Shown here piece after piece: positions 23,530 to 33,408 of a stretch of DNA of 64,000 bases. The notes below the pieces were generated by a model, which ran no database searches, was not told the DNA's origin, and saw nothing but the letters and a program-made list of their open reading frames with translations. Position numbers and translations under genes: made by a program. The stretch covers positions 124,001 to 188,000 of the forward strand of contig OX442316.1 in NCBI GenBank assembly GCA_949358305.1, in the 5' to 3' direction. Source of the stretch: Strigamia acuminata. Taxonomy: Eukaryota > Arthropoda > Chilopoda > Geophilomorpha > Linotaeniidae. Position 1 is the stretch's first letter. Every line of letters starts with the position of its first letter.

Positions 23530-24800
23530 TGTTGCAAACAGACATGTCGAACTCGGAAGTCGCGTGGTACATTCATAGGCAACTGTCCTGTTGCGCATCC
23601 ATGATCGTATAGTAGAAATTCCAGCAGCAGAAAGCGTTAGGCCTAGCATTAGGCCTAGTTCTCAAACAGTAGATCAGATGGGAAAAACATCTCAGCTAAT
23701 GGGCAAGCAAATGTGTCTTCAAGGAGGAGGAGAGTCAGCTTGGCTCTCTACTCACTCATTCTCTGGGAACTCATTTCAGAAATAATCCAAAGGAAGAACA
23801 TCAGAGAAAGAGAAAAGAATAACAACTTATTTATTCTAAATCAACCATAACAAACTTCTTCTAGCAACAGCTAGTAACAACAGCAACAACAACTAAGCCT
23901 AGCAACAACAAGCGCCTAGCAACCGTGAACAATGGCGCTAAAATAGGCTTATTTACAAGCGACAATTACTCATTATAAATAACTTATTGCCTCCAAAGAG
24001 GGCGCTACGTGTCTCAAACTTAACCCTTTTACATCAAATTGATAACAAGTAATAAAAGCTTAATCTTAACATCTATTAGAGGCATAAAATACATAAATAA
24101 ACAAGTATTAACAATTCCCAATCTTAGTTCCGGAGGAAAGCCAACTTCCCTTCTCAAAGACAAAAGCCAACCGCTCATCATGCAAGATGGCGGCACAGCA
24201 ACTTGCTAACAGCTGTGCAGGCGAACAGGAGCGAGCCAGACAGACTTCCATAGCCGCCCTTGACCAGACATCGACGCAAGGACCTTCCAAACAGCGTGGG
24301 GACTCGAACGAGAGTCCAAACCAAGGCGTATCGACGCCGCTCTAAACACACACGCGGATCCGATGCGTCCAAATGCCGTCACTGTCACGGGAGCTTTACT
24401 CCGCTCGCCACCTGCTGCCTCACGTCTTGGAAAGTCGCTGACCCCCTAAAACATCAATCAAAAGGTAAACAACAATCAAATAAAATATGCCTATCTCAAA
24501 ACAACTCTAATAATTCTTAAACTAATACACAGAATTACTAAGCCACTAAAACGATCACATCAAAACGACCACAAGTGACCGACAACACATCTCCCGACCA
24601 ATCCAGGTGCGACTGGCAGCATGACGACCGTCAAGGACATCACCAAACAAGACCGCTGGTCAGCCAAACAACCGGACATCTCAGATATGTCTCCAACTTG
24701 TGTCAAAAACTAAAAAGCAAATTAAAAAGTCAAATCTTCTTTTCAGAAGCCAAAACGTGGAAAACTTCTAAATCTTTTTGTTGCGTTCCTGCTCGCAACA
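23530..24800 (-). repeat. Inner element 3' LTR (1271 bp)
   Basis: Apparently identical copy of 30910-32180. It lies 50 bp downstream of the polyprotein stop. A short GGCCTAGCATTAGGCCTAG direct repeat occurs near 23640. Confidence 0.95.
23830..23835 (-). terminator. AATAAA in inner 3' LTR
   Basis: Reverse-strand AATAAA, the copy expected to end inner-element transcripts. A TATA-like TTTATAA is at 23974-23980. Assignment is by motif only. Confidence 0.45.
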
Positions 24801-24850
24801 TCGCTGCCAGCCGAAAAAGAAGAGAACAGCCGGCCGAAAGGTCCGGTGCT
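24801..24850 (-). other. 3' untranslated region with pyrimidine tract, inner element
   Basis: The 50 bp between the polyprotein stop and the 3' LTR. In sense it contains TGTTCTCTTCTTTTTCGGC (pyrimidine-rich) followed by TGGCGA and the LTR start. No purine-rich polypurine tract is visible here. The layout parallels the outer element at 33371-33408. Confidence 0.55.
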
Positions 24851-27800
24851 CTAGTCCAGCTCCAACGCCCGTACGTGTTTGACCGATCGTCTGTATTCTT
24901 TTCCGTTTGACGAAAGCACCCGTACGACTCGAACGAGACCGTCTTCCCCGGGCATGACCTCGGTGATACGGGCAAGAGGCCAGAAATAGGGATTGCTTCC
25001 TACTTTCTCCAGCAAAACCACTTGTCCAACTTCTGGATTTTTGTATGCGGAATCCCCCTTCACCTCGTGGAAGTTCCGGAGCTGTTTTAAGTAGCTTTCC
25101 TTCCAAAGCCTCCAAAACTCCCAGAGCTGAAGTCTCCGCTTCTTCTCTAGACGCAGTAAATCCTTTCTACGAATGGCGTGCAATGGTCGATTTATAACAA
25201 ACTTCGGCATACCTCCTGTTAAGAAGTTTTCGGGTGAAATGACGCGGCCCCCGTCAGGTTCCTCGTGTACGTAAGAGAGAGGACGCGAGTTCAGTACCGA
25301 ACTGACTTCCGCCGACAGTGTCTGTAACGTTTCCAAATCGACTGTATGGCAAAGCAACGTCTTCCGTAGCTTGTCCTTCACGGAACGGACGAGCCTTTCC
25401 CAAGCTCCGCCCGCCCATGGCGAGAGAGGTGGGATAAAAGACCAGACTATTCGCTTTTCCGAAAGCAATGTCTTTATCCCGTCCTTACACAATAACTTCC
25501 CCCACGATTGAATCTCTTGGCTACCCCGCTCGAAGGTCTTCGAATTGTCCGAGAAGACCTTCGCCGGATAACCGAATCGAGCGCCAAAACGACGGAACGC
25601 CAACAGAAATTTCTCGACCGATAAATCAACCGAGACTTCCAAGTGAATGGCTCTCGTCGCCAGGCAGGTAAATAGTAATATGTATACCTTTTTGTCCTTT
25701 TCCTTACTCGTGATTTTCAATGGTCCGAGGTGATCTATGCCCGTGTTTTGAAACGGAGCTGCCGGCGTAACTCTCTCCATAGGAGGATCGCCAGTAGAAG
25801 GATTATGACGTCCTAATCGTTCCTTCCTACAGGTTAGGCAGCTACGAATCACAGACTTAACTGTTCTTCGACCTCGTATCACCCAATAGCGATCTCGGAC
25901 ACGATAAAGTGTCTCGCTAAGGTCACCGTGCAACAACTGCAGGTGAGCTCGGCTAATGATCAGTTTGGTGACCCAGCTGTCAGGGTGTAATAGAATAGGG
26001 TAAGCCTCGTCGAAAGACAGTGTCGACTTCCCTAAACGACTTCTAAGTCTCAAAATCTCTTTTTCGTCAAGAAAAATGTCGAAATTTTTCAGGATTGACT
26101 CCTTGTGGACCTTCTCCTTAAGCTCTGTGGCTAATATCTCGTCTCGAAAGTACGTGTCCTGTGCTAAACGAATAACCTTTTCCTCGGCTAACTCCATCTC
26201 GAGGTACTCGAGGTCCCTCCCACGCAAAGAAGAAAAAGGTAGCCAGCGCCTCATGCGCGCAAACACTTTCACAAGCTTACTAAATGAGCTAAAGCGTTCA
26301 AAAAATTTGATCGTGAATGCTTTTCCCAGCATGCTAGCTGTAACAACTTTCCCTTTTTTCTCTTCCTCAAGCGGAAAAACGACGGTATCTAAATCGATAG
26401 GAAGAACTTCTGGTTGGCCAGGTCCATCCCACCAAAGACGGTTAGCCATTAGGCTTCTAGCGTCGCAAGGTCGCGTAAAAACGTCTGCTGGATTCCGCTC
26501 TGTCGGAATGTATGTCCACTGTTCCGGACTAGACTTTTCTAAAACTTCTGCAACCCGATTGGAAACATATGGCTTCCAACGGTTTTTGACGGATCTTATC
26601 CAACCCAATGCTACCATCGAGTCAGAAAAATAACTGACCTTTCCAATGGGATAGCTAGGTAGGAAATCCTTCCTCAAATACTCTGTCATACGGACGCCCA
26701 CTACTGTGGCGGTCAGCTCTAGGCGTGGTAGGGATAGCTTGGTCATCGGAGCAATGCGTCCTTTGCTTAGAAGCAATTGACACTCTCCAGATGCAGCGCG
26801 GACATAAATTGCGCATCCATACGCTTGCGGGCTTGCGTCGCAATATACTTCAAGATCTAATGATTGACCCGAATAAGTTCCCATCCATCGCTTGACCTTT
26901 GCGTCAATAAGACGTTGCAAGTCGGTGTACCATTTGGTAACTCGCTCAGAACTCTCGTCCGAAATCCTATCGTCCCACTTGATCTCTCGCCCCCACATGG
27001 ACTGCAAAAGTAATTTCATCGGCAAGATGACCGGTGAGATCAATCCGAGAGGATCGAAGACCGATGCCACCAAAGATAAGATACCCCTTCTTGTCCTGGT
27101 AATCTCAACTCCTTCAGGAATCCTAAACATGATAACATCTTCTTGAACTTTCCAAACAATACCCAACATCTTGATAATGTCTAAATCCTTAAATTCCTCT
27201 GCTCTCATATGAAAGTCTTCTCCCTTAAGCGCGTTGAAAACCTCAGCACTTGAGGTAGCCCACTTTACAAGAGGCAATTTTCCCTCATCTAGAATAGTTC
27301 GTAAATTCACACAATGTTGCGTCGTCTTTGCAGCGTTATCGTCGCCGGACGTCAGGTCATCCATGTAAATTCCCTTGTCCAGGGCGTCTGCTTCCTTCGG
27401 AAAAAGGACTAAATATAGACGCCCCTGCGCTCGAATAACCGCGCAGAGCAAAAACGGGGATGCGTTGACACCGAAAGGCACAACTATCATCCGTAACACA
27501 ACCAAATGGTCCCATAAGTTTTGCCATGAATATTCGTTCTGAAAATATTCGTCGGAAACCCACAAAAATCTTAAGTAATCGCAGTGTTCTAACTTAATCA
27601 ATACCTGAAGAAAGGCTTGTTTAATGTCCGCTATCGCAACCACACAGTAAAGTCGGAAACGAACAATTACTGGCACAATGTCCGGATTAAGGCTCGGACC
27701 AGGGTATAAGCAGTCGTTTAAAGAAGGAACTCCTTTCTTAGAAGACGACGCGTTAAAAACTACTCTAAACTTCGTTGTATCTCTATCCTCCCTAATCACT

Positions 27801-30106
27801 GGATGGTGCGGAATAACATAAACGCCAGACTTCTTGTATCTTTCTGCAAGAGGTACTACTTCTGCGTGCTCTTCGTGCACGTAGTCCCACATGGCTTTGT
27901 GGTAGCGTTCTTTGTGGTCACTGCTGCTGTCAATCCTTCTCAACGTGTGCGACAACTGATTCAATGCCAAATCCCAATTGGATTCCAACGAACCAATTCG
28001 CTCATTGAAAGGTAAGCAAACTTCATAACGACCATCTTCTCTTCTTGTCTTTGTTTTCTCGAAACGATCTCTAATAAAATCGGAATCACGCTCGCCGGCA
28101 CTAATACCAACGGCTTCTAAACTCCATAGCTTCTCCAAGTCTCGGTCTGTTTTAATATCACAGGTGTTGCAGCAAGAAACGTCGCGCGAGCTCTCTGAGA
28201 AGACATCAGTCGACCCAGCTGCTCCTGATAACACCCACCCAAAGATGGTGTTCACCAAACCCAGTCGACTATCCAGGCGTTTGCGTCCATCCAAGCAGAT
28301 TTCCCACCAGACATCAACGCCAAGCAAGATATCAACATTGCCTGCAGTTGAAGGTAAGTCCTCAGCTAACTCAAACCCCAAATCTTTCACCTTTCTAATC
28401 GCTTCTGGGCTGGCTATACCATACACATGTGGTAAACTCTTTGCGCTTAAAGCTGTCACCTTGAGCTCCTTGGCTCCGTGTCGAGACTGAAGCAAGACTT
28501 TATATACGTCATAAGACGTTGACCCTGCGTTCTCCTCATTGAGACGTTGGGCTGTGGCCTCTATTGACCCACAACTCTTCAGCCGTATCCGGTCAGCTAC
28601 GCTCTTAAGAATATAAGAACGGTGACTTCCAGGATCTAACATCCCACGTACCGTGTGCGAACCACCAGATTTCGTTTTTAATTCCGCTGTAAAAATCATC
28701 AATTGGAGCGTTGACGAGATCGCCAAAGAAACGTTAGCACTAACGTCCTTCGACTTCTCTGCCCCACCTGGACTCGTAACGATTGACTTCCTGCAAATGC
28801 TGGAGTGGTGTCGACCACCGCACGTCTTACAAGACGTCTTCAATCGGCATCTAATGGCCATATGTCCGCTTTGCAGACAATTGTAGCAAAGCCGATTCTT
28901 TTGCGCAATGGCAGACTTGTCCTCAACGCTAATCTCTTTTTTGCAAAAGGAGTTAGCGTGCCCTTCTTTGCAAAAAATGCAAGTCGCTTTATCGACTGTC
29001 AACTTGGGATTACTCGAGCTTTTTGTCCCTTGAGCCAATGCACAAGTGGACATTGTCCCTTTTCGTTGCTCTTTTTGGTCGCTCTTATCGACCTTGTCCT
29101 TCTTAATGTGAAGGAGATTGGATCCCATAACGTCTTCTACTTGCTCTAGAAGCTTAACTTCTGTGGCAAAAAAGTCCAAAATTGTCAATAAATTTGAGGA
29201 TTTGGTTCCATGGGATCTGTAAAACTGAGTGACCATAATCGGCGGGAACTTCCTCAACACGTCAGGTGCTAAAAGAAAACCCGCTGTCTGAACAGGAACA
29301 CTTAACTGCTCAAGCATCCTAATGGTTGCAGACAACTTTGTCAGTTGCGCTTTCACCGCCTTGACAGGGTGTACTTCTGTGATTGGTTTCAAATCCTTAA
29401 GAGACTTGAGCAAAGCTGCCCTCTGCGCTTCGTCGTCCCCATAACTTCGAATCAATTCACTACGAGCTAAGTCGTAGGATCCATCCACTTGTCTAAAGGT
29501 GGATATTAGCGTTGCTGCTTCACCTGTGCAGAATGACTGCAGGTATTGCAGCTTCTCTACTTCCGAGAGGTCTGAGTTTGTGTGCACTGTTGAGTCAAAT
29601 CGATCCAAAAAGGACTTGAACTCAACAACTTCTCCACCAAACTTTGCTATTTCCAACTTTGGAAGTTTAGCGTTGCGATTTCTTCGCGCTAATTGTGAAA
29701 GACTACTTTGTTGTGAAACATTAGTCTGATTCTGGCTTGTATTGGCAGACAACGTCGACGCATTTGCTGTCCAATGCGACACAAATCGTTGCGCCACTTG
29801 GCTACGGTGCTTCAACACTGTCATAGGCGTGTAATAACCCTCAATCTCCTTAAGGTTGGTCATGTACTGATCTCTAGGTATCAGTGGTTGCATCAGGTTC
29901 AGGTCATCAACCATCTTCTTAATCTGTTCCTCTGCGGCTAAAGCAGTTGCTTCTAGCTCTGCAGGATCGGTAATGGCCTTTGATTCCTTCAACAACTCCT
30001 CAACTGCGACCCCAACCGTCTCAAATCGAGAGGTCAAAACGTCCAACTCATCCGGCTTAGGAATTGTAACCGGTGTAGGTGAGGTTCTTCCTGGTGACGT
30101 AGACAT
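24851..30106 (-). CDS. BEL/Pao Gag-Pol polyprotein (1751 aa, intact)
   Basis: A single frame encodes nucleocapsid and replication enzymes of a BEL/Pao element. In order: a charged N-terminus; a Gag region like DUF1759 (~147-300); three zinc knuckles starting at C376, C407 (CYNCLQSGHMAIRC) and C426; an aspartic protease of the DUF1758 type with LDPGS (D491); reverse transcriptase with D827 (ADIKQAF) and YMDD at 914-917; RNase H with YCDAS (D1090) and FSDS; an integrase zinc domain with CLTC at 1423-1426; an integrase core with D1458, D1520 and E1570 (DHLGP, SDNS, GGAWER); and a C-terminal DUF5641-like domain. The start is the ATG at 30106, with A at -3. The stop is TAG at 24851. There is no frameshift or internal stop. 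Gag and Pol are in one frame, so cleavage by its own protease is expected. No envelope domain follows. Confidence 0.96.
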   Translation of the reverse strand: MSTSPGRTSPTPVTIPKPDELDVLTSRFETVGVAVEELLKESKAITDPAELEATALAAEEQIKKMVDDLNLMQPLIPRDQYMTNLKEIEGYYTPMTVLKHRSQVAQRFVSHWTANASTLSANTSQNQTNVSQQSSLSQLARRNRNAKLPKLEIAKFGGEVVEFKSFLDRFDSTVHTNSDLSEVEKLQYLQSFCTGEAATLISTFRQVDGSYDLARSELIRSYGDDEAQRAALLKSLKDLKPITEVHPVKAVKAQLTKLSATIRMLEQLSVPVQTAGFLLAPDVLRKFPPIMVTQFYRSHGTKSSNLLTILDFFATEVKLLEQVEDVMGSNLLHIKKDKVDKSDQKEQRKGTMSTCALAQGTKSSSNPKLTVDKATCIFCKEGHANSFCKKEISVEDKSAIAQKNRLCYNCLQSGHMAIRCRLKTSCKTCGGRHHSSICRKSIVTSPGGAEKSKDVSANVSLAISSTLQLMIFTAELKTKSGGSHTVRGMLDPGSHRSYILKSVADRIRLKSCGSIEATAQRLNEENAGSTSYDVYKVLLQSRHGAKELKVTALSAKSLPHVYGIASPEAIRKVKDLGFELAEDLPSTAGNVDILLGVDVWWEICLDGRKRLDSRLGLVNTIFGWVLSGAAGSTDVFSESSRDVSCCNTCDIKTDRDLEKLWSLEAVGISAGERDSDFIRDRFEKTKTRREDGRYEVCLPFNERIGSLESNWDLALNQLSHTLRRIDSSSDHKERYHKAMWDYVHEEHAEVVPLAERYKKSGVYVIPHHPVIREDRDTTKFRVVFNASSSKKGVPSLNDCLYPGPSLNPDIVPVIVRFRLYCVVAIADIKQAFLQVLIKLEHCDYLRFLWVSDEYFQNEYSWQNLWDHLVVLRMIVVPFGVNASPFLLCAVIRAQGRLYLVLFPKEADALDKGIYMDDLTSGDDNAAKTTQHCVNLRTILDEGKLPLVKWATSSAEVFNALKGEDFHMRAEEFKDLDIIKMLGIVWKVQEDVIMFRIPEGVEITRTRRGILSLVASVFDPLGLISPVILPMKLLLQSMWGREIKWDDRISDESSERVTKWYTDLQRLIDAKVKRWMGTYSGQSLDLEVYCDASPQAYGCAIYVRAASGECQLLLSKGRIAPMTKLSLPRLELTATVVGVRMTEYLRKDFLPSYPIGKVSYFSDSMVALGWIRSVKNRWKPYVSNRVAEVLEKSSPEQWTYIPTERNPADVFTRPCDARSLMANRLWWDGPGQPEVLPIDLDTVVFPLEEEKKGKVVTASMLGKAFTIKFFERFSSFSKLVKVFARMRRWLPFSSLRGRDLEYLEMELAEEKVIRLAQDTYFRDEILATELKEKVHKESILKNFDIFLDEKEILRLRSRLGKSTLSFDEAYPILLHPDSWVTKLIISRAHLQLLHGDLSETLYRVRDRYWVIRGRRTVKSVIRSCLTCRKERLGRHNPSTGDPPMERVTPAAPFQNTGIDHLGPLKITSKEKDKKVYILLFTCLATRAIHLEVSVDLSVEKFLLAFRRFGARFGYPAKVFSDNSKTFERGSQEIQSWGKLLCKDGIKTLLSEKRIVWSFIPPLSPWAGGAWERLVRSVKDKLRKTLLCHTVDLETLQTLSAEVSSVLNSRPLSYVHEEPDGGRVISPENFLTGGMPKFVINRPLHAIRRKDLLRLEKKRRLQLWEFWRLWKESYLKQLRNFHEVKGDSAYKNPEVGQVVLLEKVGSNPYFWPLARITEVMPGEDGLVRVVRVLSSNGKEYRRSVKHVRALELD

Positions 30107-30869
30107 GCTGATCGCACCTGAAAAGGTTGGAAAGCAAAGACAATTACTACGGTCACCTTACACCAACACACAACACACACGTTAAACTTAAGACGAACCT
30201 TTAGAATCTGAGTGCTTAAACACCCAAACTCTGCTATACAGACAAAACTCCAAAAGGATTTCTAAAATAATTTGAGTGGTTGAATCACAGACTCACTCAA
30301 AATCTCAACTAAAACCTTTTTAGAATAAATCTCTAACAATTCTGAGAATGTAAATACTCAGACTGACTAACTCTCTTCTAAAATTACAAGTAAACTGCTT
30401 CTGTTTACAAATAAATGCTCTAAGAGAATTTAAATAATCCCTGTTCACAAGAATTCCACTAAAAATCATGCAAACTATAGACTATTCTAGCTAAATCTGT
30501 TGCTCTCCTGCTTATGCAGTTATAGTAGAGCCAAAACTTATTTTATATCACTTAAAATGCAATAGCAAGACTCATATCTCCCCCAAAAGGACACAAATAA
30601 AAACCCAAAGCAAAACCCATCAAAATCACAAAGAAACAACTGAATGTCATCTTCAAAAAGCATGGCGAACTGCTGCACATTGCGTTGTGTCACTTGAACT
30701 GGACCCCTGGCATTGATGGTCGCTTCTAGACGATTCTCAGCTGCACAAACTTGATCGGAAATACATGCGGAACCAGCCGCTAACTGCACAAACCGTCCTG
30801 TTGTCACAAATCCCCTGAACCGTCTGTGAAGTGGCCAAACTCTAGCTTCACGCACGGTGATCAAACGCG
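30107..30869 (-). other. Inner element 5' leader (untranslated)
   Basis: About 760 bp between the primer region and the polyprotein ATG, A/C-rich on the + strand. It contains ACACAACGCAATGT (30690-30677, sense) and TTTTGGGGGAGATATGAG (ending 30571), both shared with the outer element. A frame open across the LTR/leader junction (30538-31029) has no known motif, and I do not call it a gene. Confidence 0.65.
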
Positions 30870-30909
30870 CACGAATCCGGGTCACAGGCACCAAAAAACC
30901 AACTTCCCC
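30870..30909 (-). other. Primer-binding region of inner element
   Basis: In sense, the bases after the 5' LTR read GGGGAAGTTGGTTTTTTGG, then TGCCTGTGACCCGGATTCG. The stretch from 30893 down to about 30872 (TGGTGCCTGTGACCC...) is complementary to a tRNA-like 3' end that finishes GGCACCA and includes a T-arm-like GAATCCGGG. It starts 16 nt from the LTR, farther than usual. A nearer TGG at 30901 is an alternative. Relative to the outer element it looks like AAGTTGG-TGCC with TTTTTTGG inserted. Confidence 0.5.
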
Positions 30910-32180
30910 TGTTGCAAACAGACATGTCGAACTCGGAAGTCGCGTGGTACATTCATAGGCAACTGTCCTGTTGCGCATCCATGATCGTATAGTAGAAATT
31001 CCAGCAGCAGAAAGCGTTAGGCCTAGCATTAGGCCTAGTTCTCAAACAGTAGATCAGATGGGAAAAACATCTCAGCTAATGGGCAAGCAAATGTGTCTTC
31101 AAGGAGGAGGAGAGTCAGCTTGGCTCTCTACTCACTCATTCTCTGGGAACTCATTTCAGAAATAATCCAAAGGAAGAACATCAGAGAAAGAGAAAAGAAT
31201 AACAACTTATTTATTCTAAATCAACCATAACAAACTTCTTCTAGCAACAGCTAGTAACAACAGCAACAACAACTAAGCCTAGCAACAACAAGCGCCTAGC
31301 AACCGTGAACAATGGCGCTAAAATAGGCTTATTTACAAGCGACAATTACTCATTATAAATAACTTATTGCCTCCAAAGAGGGCGCTACGTGTCTCAAACT
31401 TAACCCTTTTACATCAAATTGATAACAAGTAATAAAAGCTTAATCTTAACATCTATTAGAGGCATAAAATACATAAATAAACAAGTATTAACAATTCCCA
31501 ATCTTAGTTCCGGAGGAAAGCCAACTTCCCTTCTCAAAGACAAAAGCCAACCGCTCATCATGCAAGATGGCGGCACAGCAACTTGCTAACAGCTGTGCAG
31601 GCGAACAGGAGCGAGCCAGACAGACTTCCATAGCCGCCCTTGACCAGACATCGACGCAAGGACCTTCCAAACAGCGTGGGGACTCGAACGAGAGTCCAAA
31701 CCAAGGCGTATCGACGCCGCTCTAAACACACACGCGGATCCGATGCGTCCAAATGCCGTCACTGTCACGGGAGCTTTACTCCGCTCGCCACCTGCTGCCT
31801 CACGTCTTGGAAAGTCGCTGACCCCCTAAAACATCAATCAAAAGGTAAACAACAATCAAATAAAATATGCCTATCTCAAAACAACTCTAATAATTCTTAA
31901 ACTAATACACAGAATTACTAAGCCACTAAAACGATCACATCAAAACGACCACAAGTGACCGACAACACATCTCCCGACCAATCCAGGTGCGACTGGCAGC
32001 ATGACGACCGTCAAGGACATCACCAAACAAGACCGCTGGTCAGCCAAACAACCGGACATCTCAGATATGTCTCCAACTTGTGTCAAAAACTAAAAAGCAA
32101 ATTAAAAAGTCAAATCTTCTTTTCAGAAGCCAAAACGTGGAAAACTTCTAAATCTTTTTGTTGCGTTCCTGCTCGCAACA
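30910..32180 (-). repeat. Inner element 5' LTR (1271 bp)
   Basis: In sense orientation it starts TGTTGCGAGCA, followed by a CGCAACA that can pair back to the start, and ends TTTGCAACA. The + strand is A/C-rich with CAACAA-type runs (31251-31310), so the sense strand is T/G-rich, like the outer LTR. The copy at 23530-24800 (offset 7380) showed no difference on line-by-line reading. Confidence 0.95.
31210..31215 (-). terminator. AATAAA in inner 5' LTR
   Basis: Reverse-strand AATAAA. The matching signal in the 3' LTR is at 23830-23835. A TATA-like TTTATAA lies ~145 bp upstream in sense (31354-31360). Confidence 0.4.
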
Positions 32181-32184
32181 CACC
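32181..32184. repeat. Inner element target-site duplication, right (CACC)
   Basis: Second CACC after the LTR terminus GCAACA. Outer-element sequence continues with TGACTAAG. Confidence 0.85.
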
Positions 32185-33408
32185 TGACTAAGTCTTTCTT
32201 TTTTTTCTTTATTCTCTGCTCTTAGCGGTTTCGTGGGTTCATGTCGAGTCAGGGTGCGGTCAACGCCTTTGCGTGGCAGTGGCTGCGAATGGTTCGCATT
32301 GCCTGAGCTTCATGCTTTCTCGTTCTCTTTTTCCTTCTTCTGGCGTGATCATGTTAGCTAGGTGGTCATGGCTTTGGGTAAGTGGTTAGTTAGTCACTCT
32401 TTGCGAAAGAGTGGTGCCTAGGTCTTGACGGCATTTTCTAGTTCTTCGTACGAATGCTGGGTGGTTGGTCAGACGATAGGTCTGGGTCAACGCATTCATT
32501 CCCTTATTTTGCATTTTTCTTGTTTTCTAGAAAAGGGTCGTCTTTAATAGTTTAATAAGTTTGAGTTCGCAGCTCGTGTTTTCAGGCGGACGGAGGTTTC
32601 CGTGGTACGTTGCCACTTGAGCGCTGGCTCGAGAACAACGAGGCGGTGAAGCCTGCCGTGTCTCAAGTTTGTTCCTTTTTGCGTTCCAAGTTTCTTCTAG
32701 TCGTCATGCATGTCATGTTCCTTGCGAGGCCATGCTCGATCAAGAGTTTTTGTGACAGTTTTCCTTTTTTCGACGACGTTTAGTTTTCGGTTCTGAGACT
32801 TCTAACCTCGGTGTTTGGTTGGACGATTGTTTTGGACCAGCGCCTTTCCTCTCTGACAAGGATTTCCGTTCTCCCATTTTTAGTTTTTGTTTAGTTTAAG
32901 CGTCTGTCTACGGGTTGACAGACTGAGTTTTCGGACAAGCTCCCGCAATGTTCTCACGTCGTTTTGGTTAGAAAACCCGTTCAGTCAGATTTTCTGAAGG
33001 TTCTTGCGTGTGCGCCACGTGTCTATTGGCGACGCCGTAGCCCCTTGGTGCCTGGACTAGGTCATCGTGGCACGGCCCTTCTCTTTCTTCTCTCGTGTTT
33101 TTAAGCTTCTTTTAGTTTTTATTGGTTGTTGTTAGGAAGTGCGCCGCAACGCAACTTCTCTTTTCTTTCGTCTCTCCGGTGTTTTTGGGCCGCGATCCGA
33201 CTTCGATGCCCTTGACCCTGGGACGCTCCTAGAGGTCTCGGATGTTTAGGTTACAGCTTTTTGCCTTCGTGTCTATGGTTTTGCCTTCGCGACTTTTACA
33301 AAGTCGAGCTTGGCTTCGATACTTTTTCTTCCCGTTCTCTTGGTTTTGATGGGGAATTCCTTCAACGGTTTTCTGCCTTGCCTTCCCTTCTTCTTTGGCC
33401 GGCAACGC
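32185..33408 (+). other. Outer element internal region, right 1.2 kb, non-coding
   Basis: Continuation of the outer internal DNA after the inner insertion and its duplicated CACC. It is T-rich on the + strand with stops throughout; no frame shows a recognisable domain. There is a small hairpin, GTCTGTC/GACAGAC, at 32902-32923. It ends in a pyrimidine-rich stretch next to the 3' LTR. Confidence 0.7.
33371..33408 (+). other. Pyrimidine-rich tract upstream of outer 3' LTR
   Basis: CCTTCCCTTCTTCTTTGG followed by CCGGCAACGC directly abuts the LTR. LTR elements usually have a purine-rich tract here on the sense strand; this is the opposite. The inner element has a similar TTCTCTTCTTTTTCGGC at the corresponding place. 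Confidence 0.5.

Larger units (their letters stand above)
23530..32180 (-). mobile_element. Inner BEL/Pao LTR retrotransposon, apparently intact (8651 bp)
   Basis: Complete element in reverse orientation: two 1271 bp LTRs (30910-32180 is 5', 23530-24800 is 3') reading as identical and bounded by TGTTGC and GCAACA. It has a 4 bp CACC target duplication, a primer-site-like sequence, an ~800 bp leader, and one uninterrupted gag-pol frame ending 50 bp before the 3' LTR. No env-like second frame is present. All catalytic residues I checked are in place, so it looks autonomous. It inserted into the outer element after that element entered the satellite. Confidence 0.95.

Noticed and set aside
24108-24520. 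Small frames within the inner LTR (repeated at 31488-31900)
   Set aside because: Identical in both LTRs, overlapping on both strands and without domains; LTRs are regulatory sequence.
25468-30185. + strand open frames opposite the polyprotein
   Set aside because: Antisense shadows of a well-supported coding sequence; none has a recognisable domain.
30870-30893. A tRNA gene at the inner primer region
   Set aside because: Only a 3'-end-like stretch ending in GGCACCA is present. No acceptor partner, D-arm or anticodon arm was found, so it is read as a primer-binding site.
30538-31029. 163-codon - strand frame crossing the inner 5' LTR/leader junction
   Set aside because: It lies across the LTR edge and primer-binding region, upstream of the gag ATG, with no known domain. 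Most likely a chance frame.
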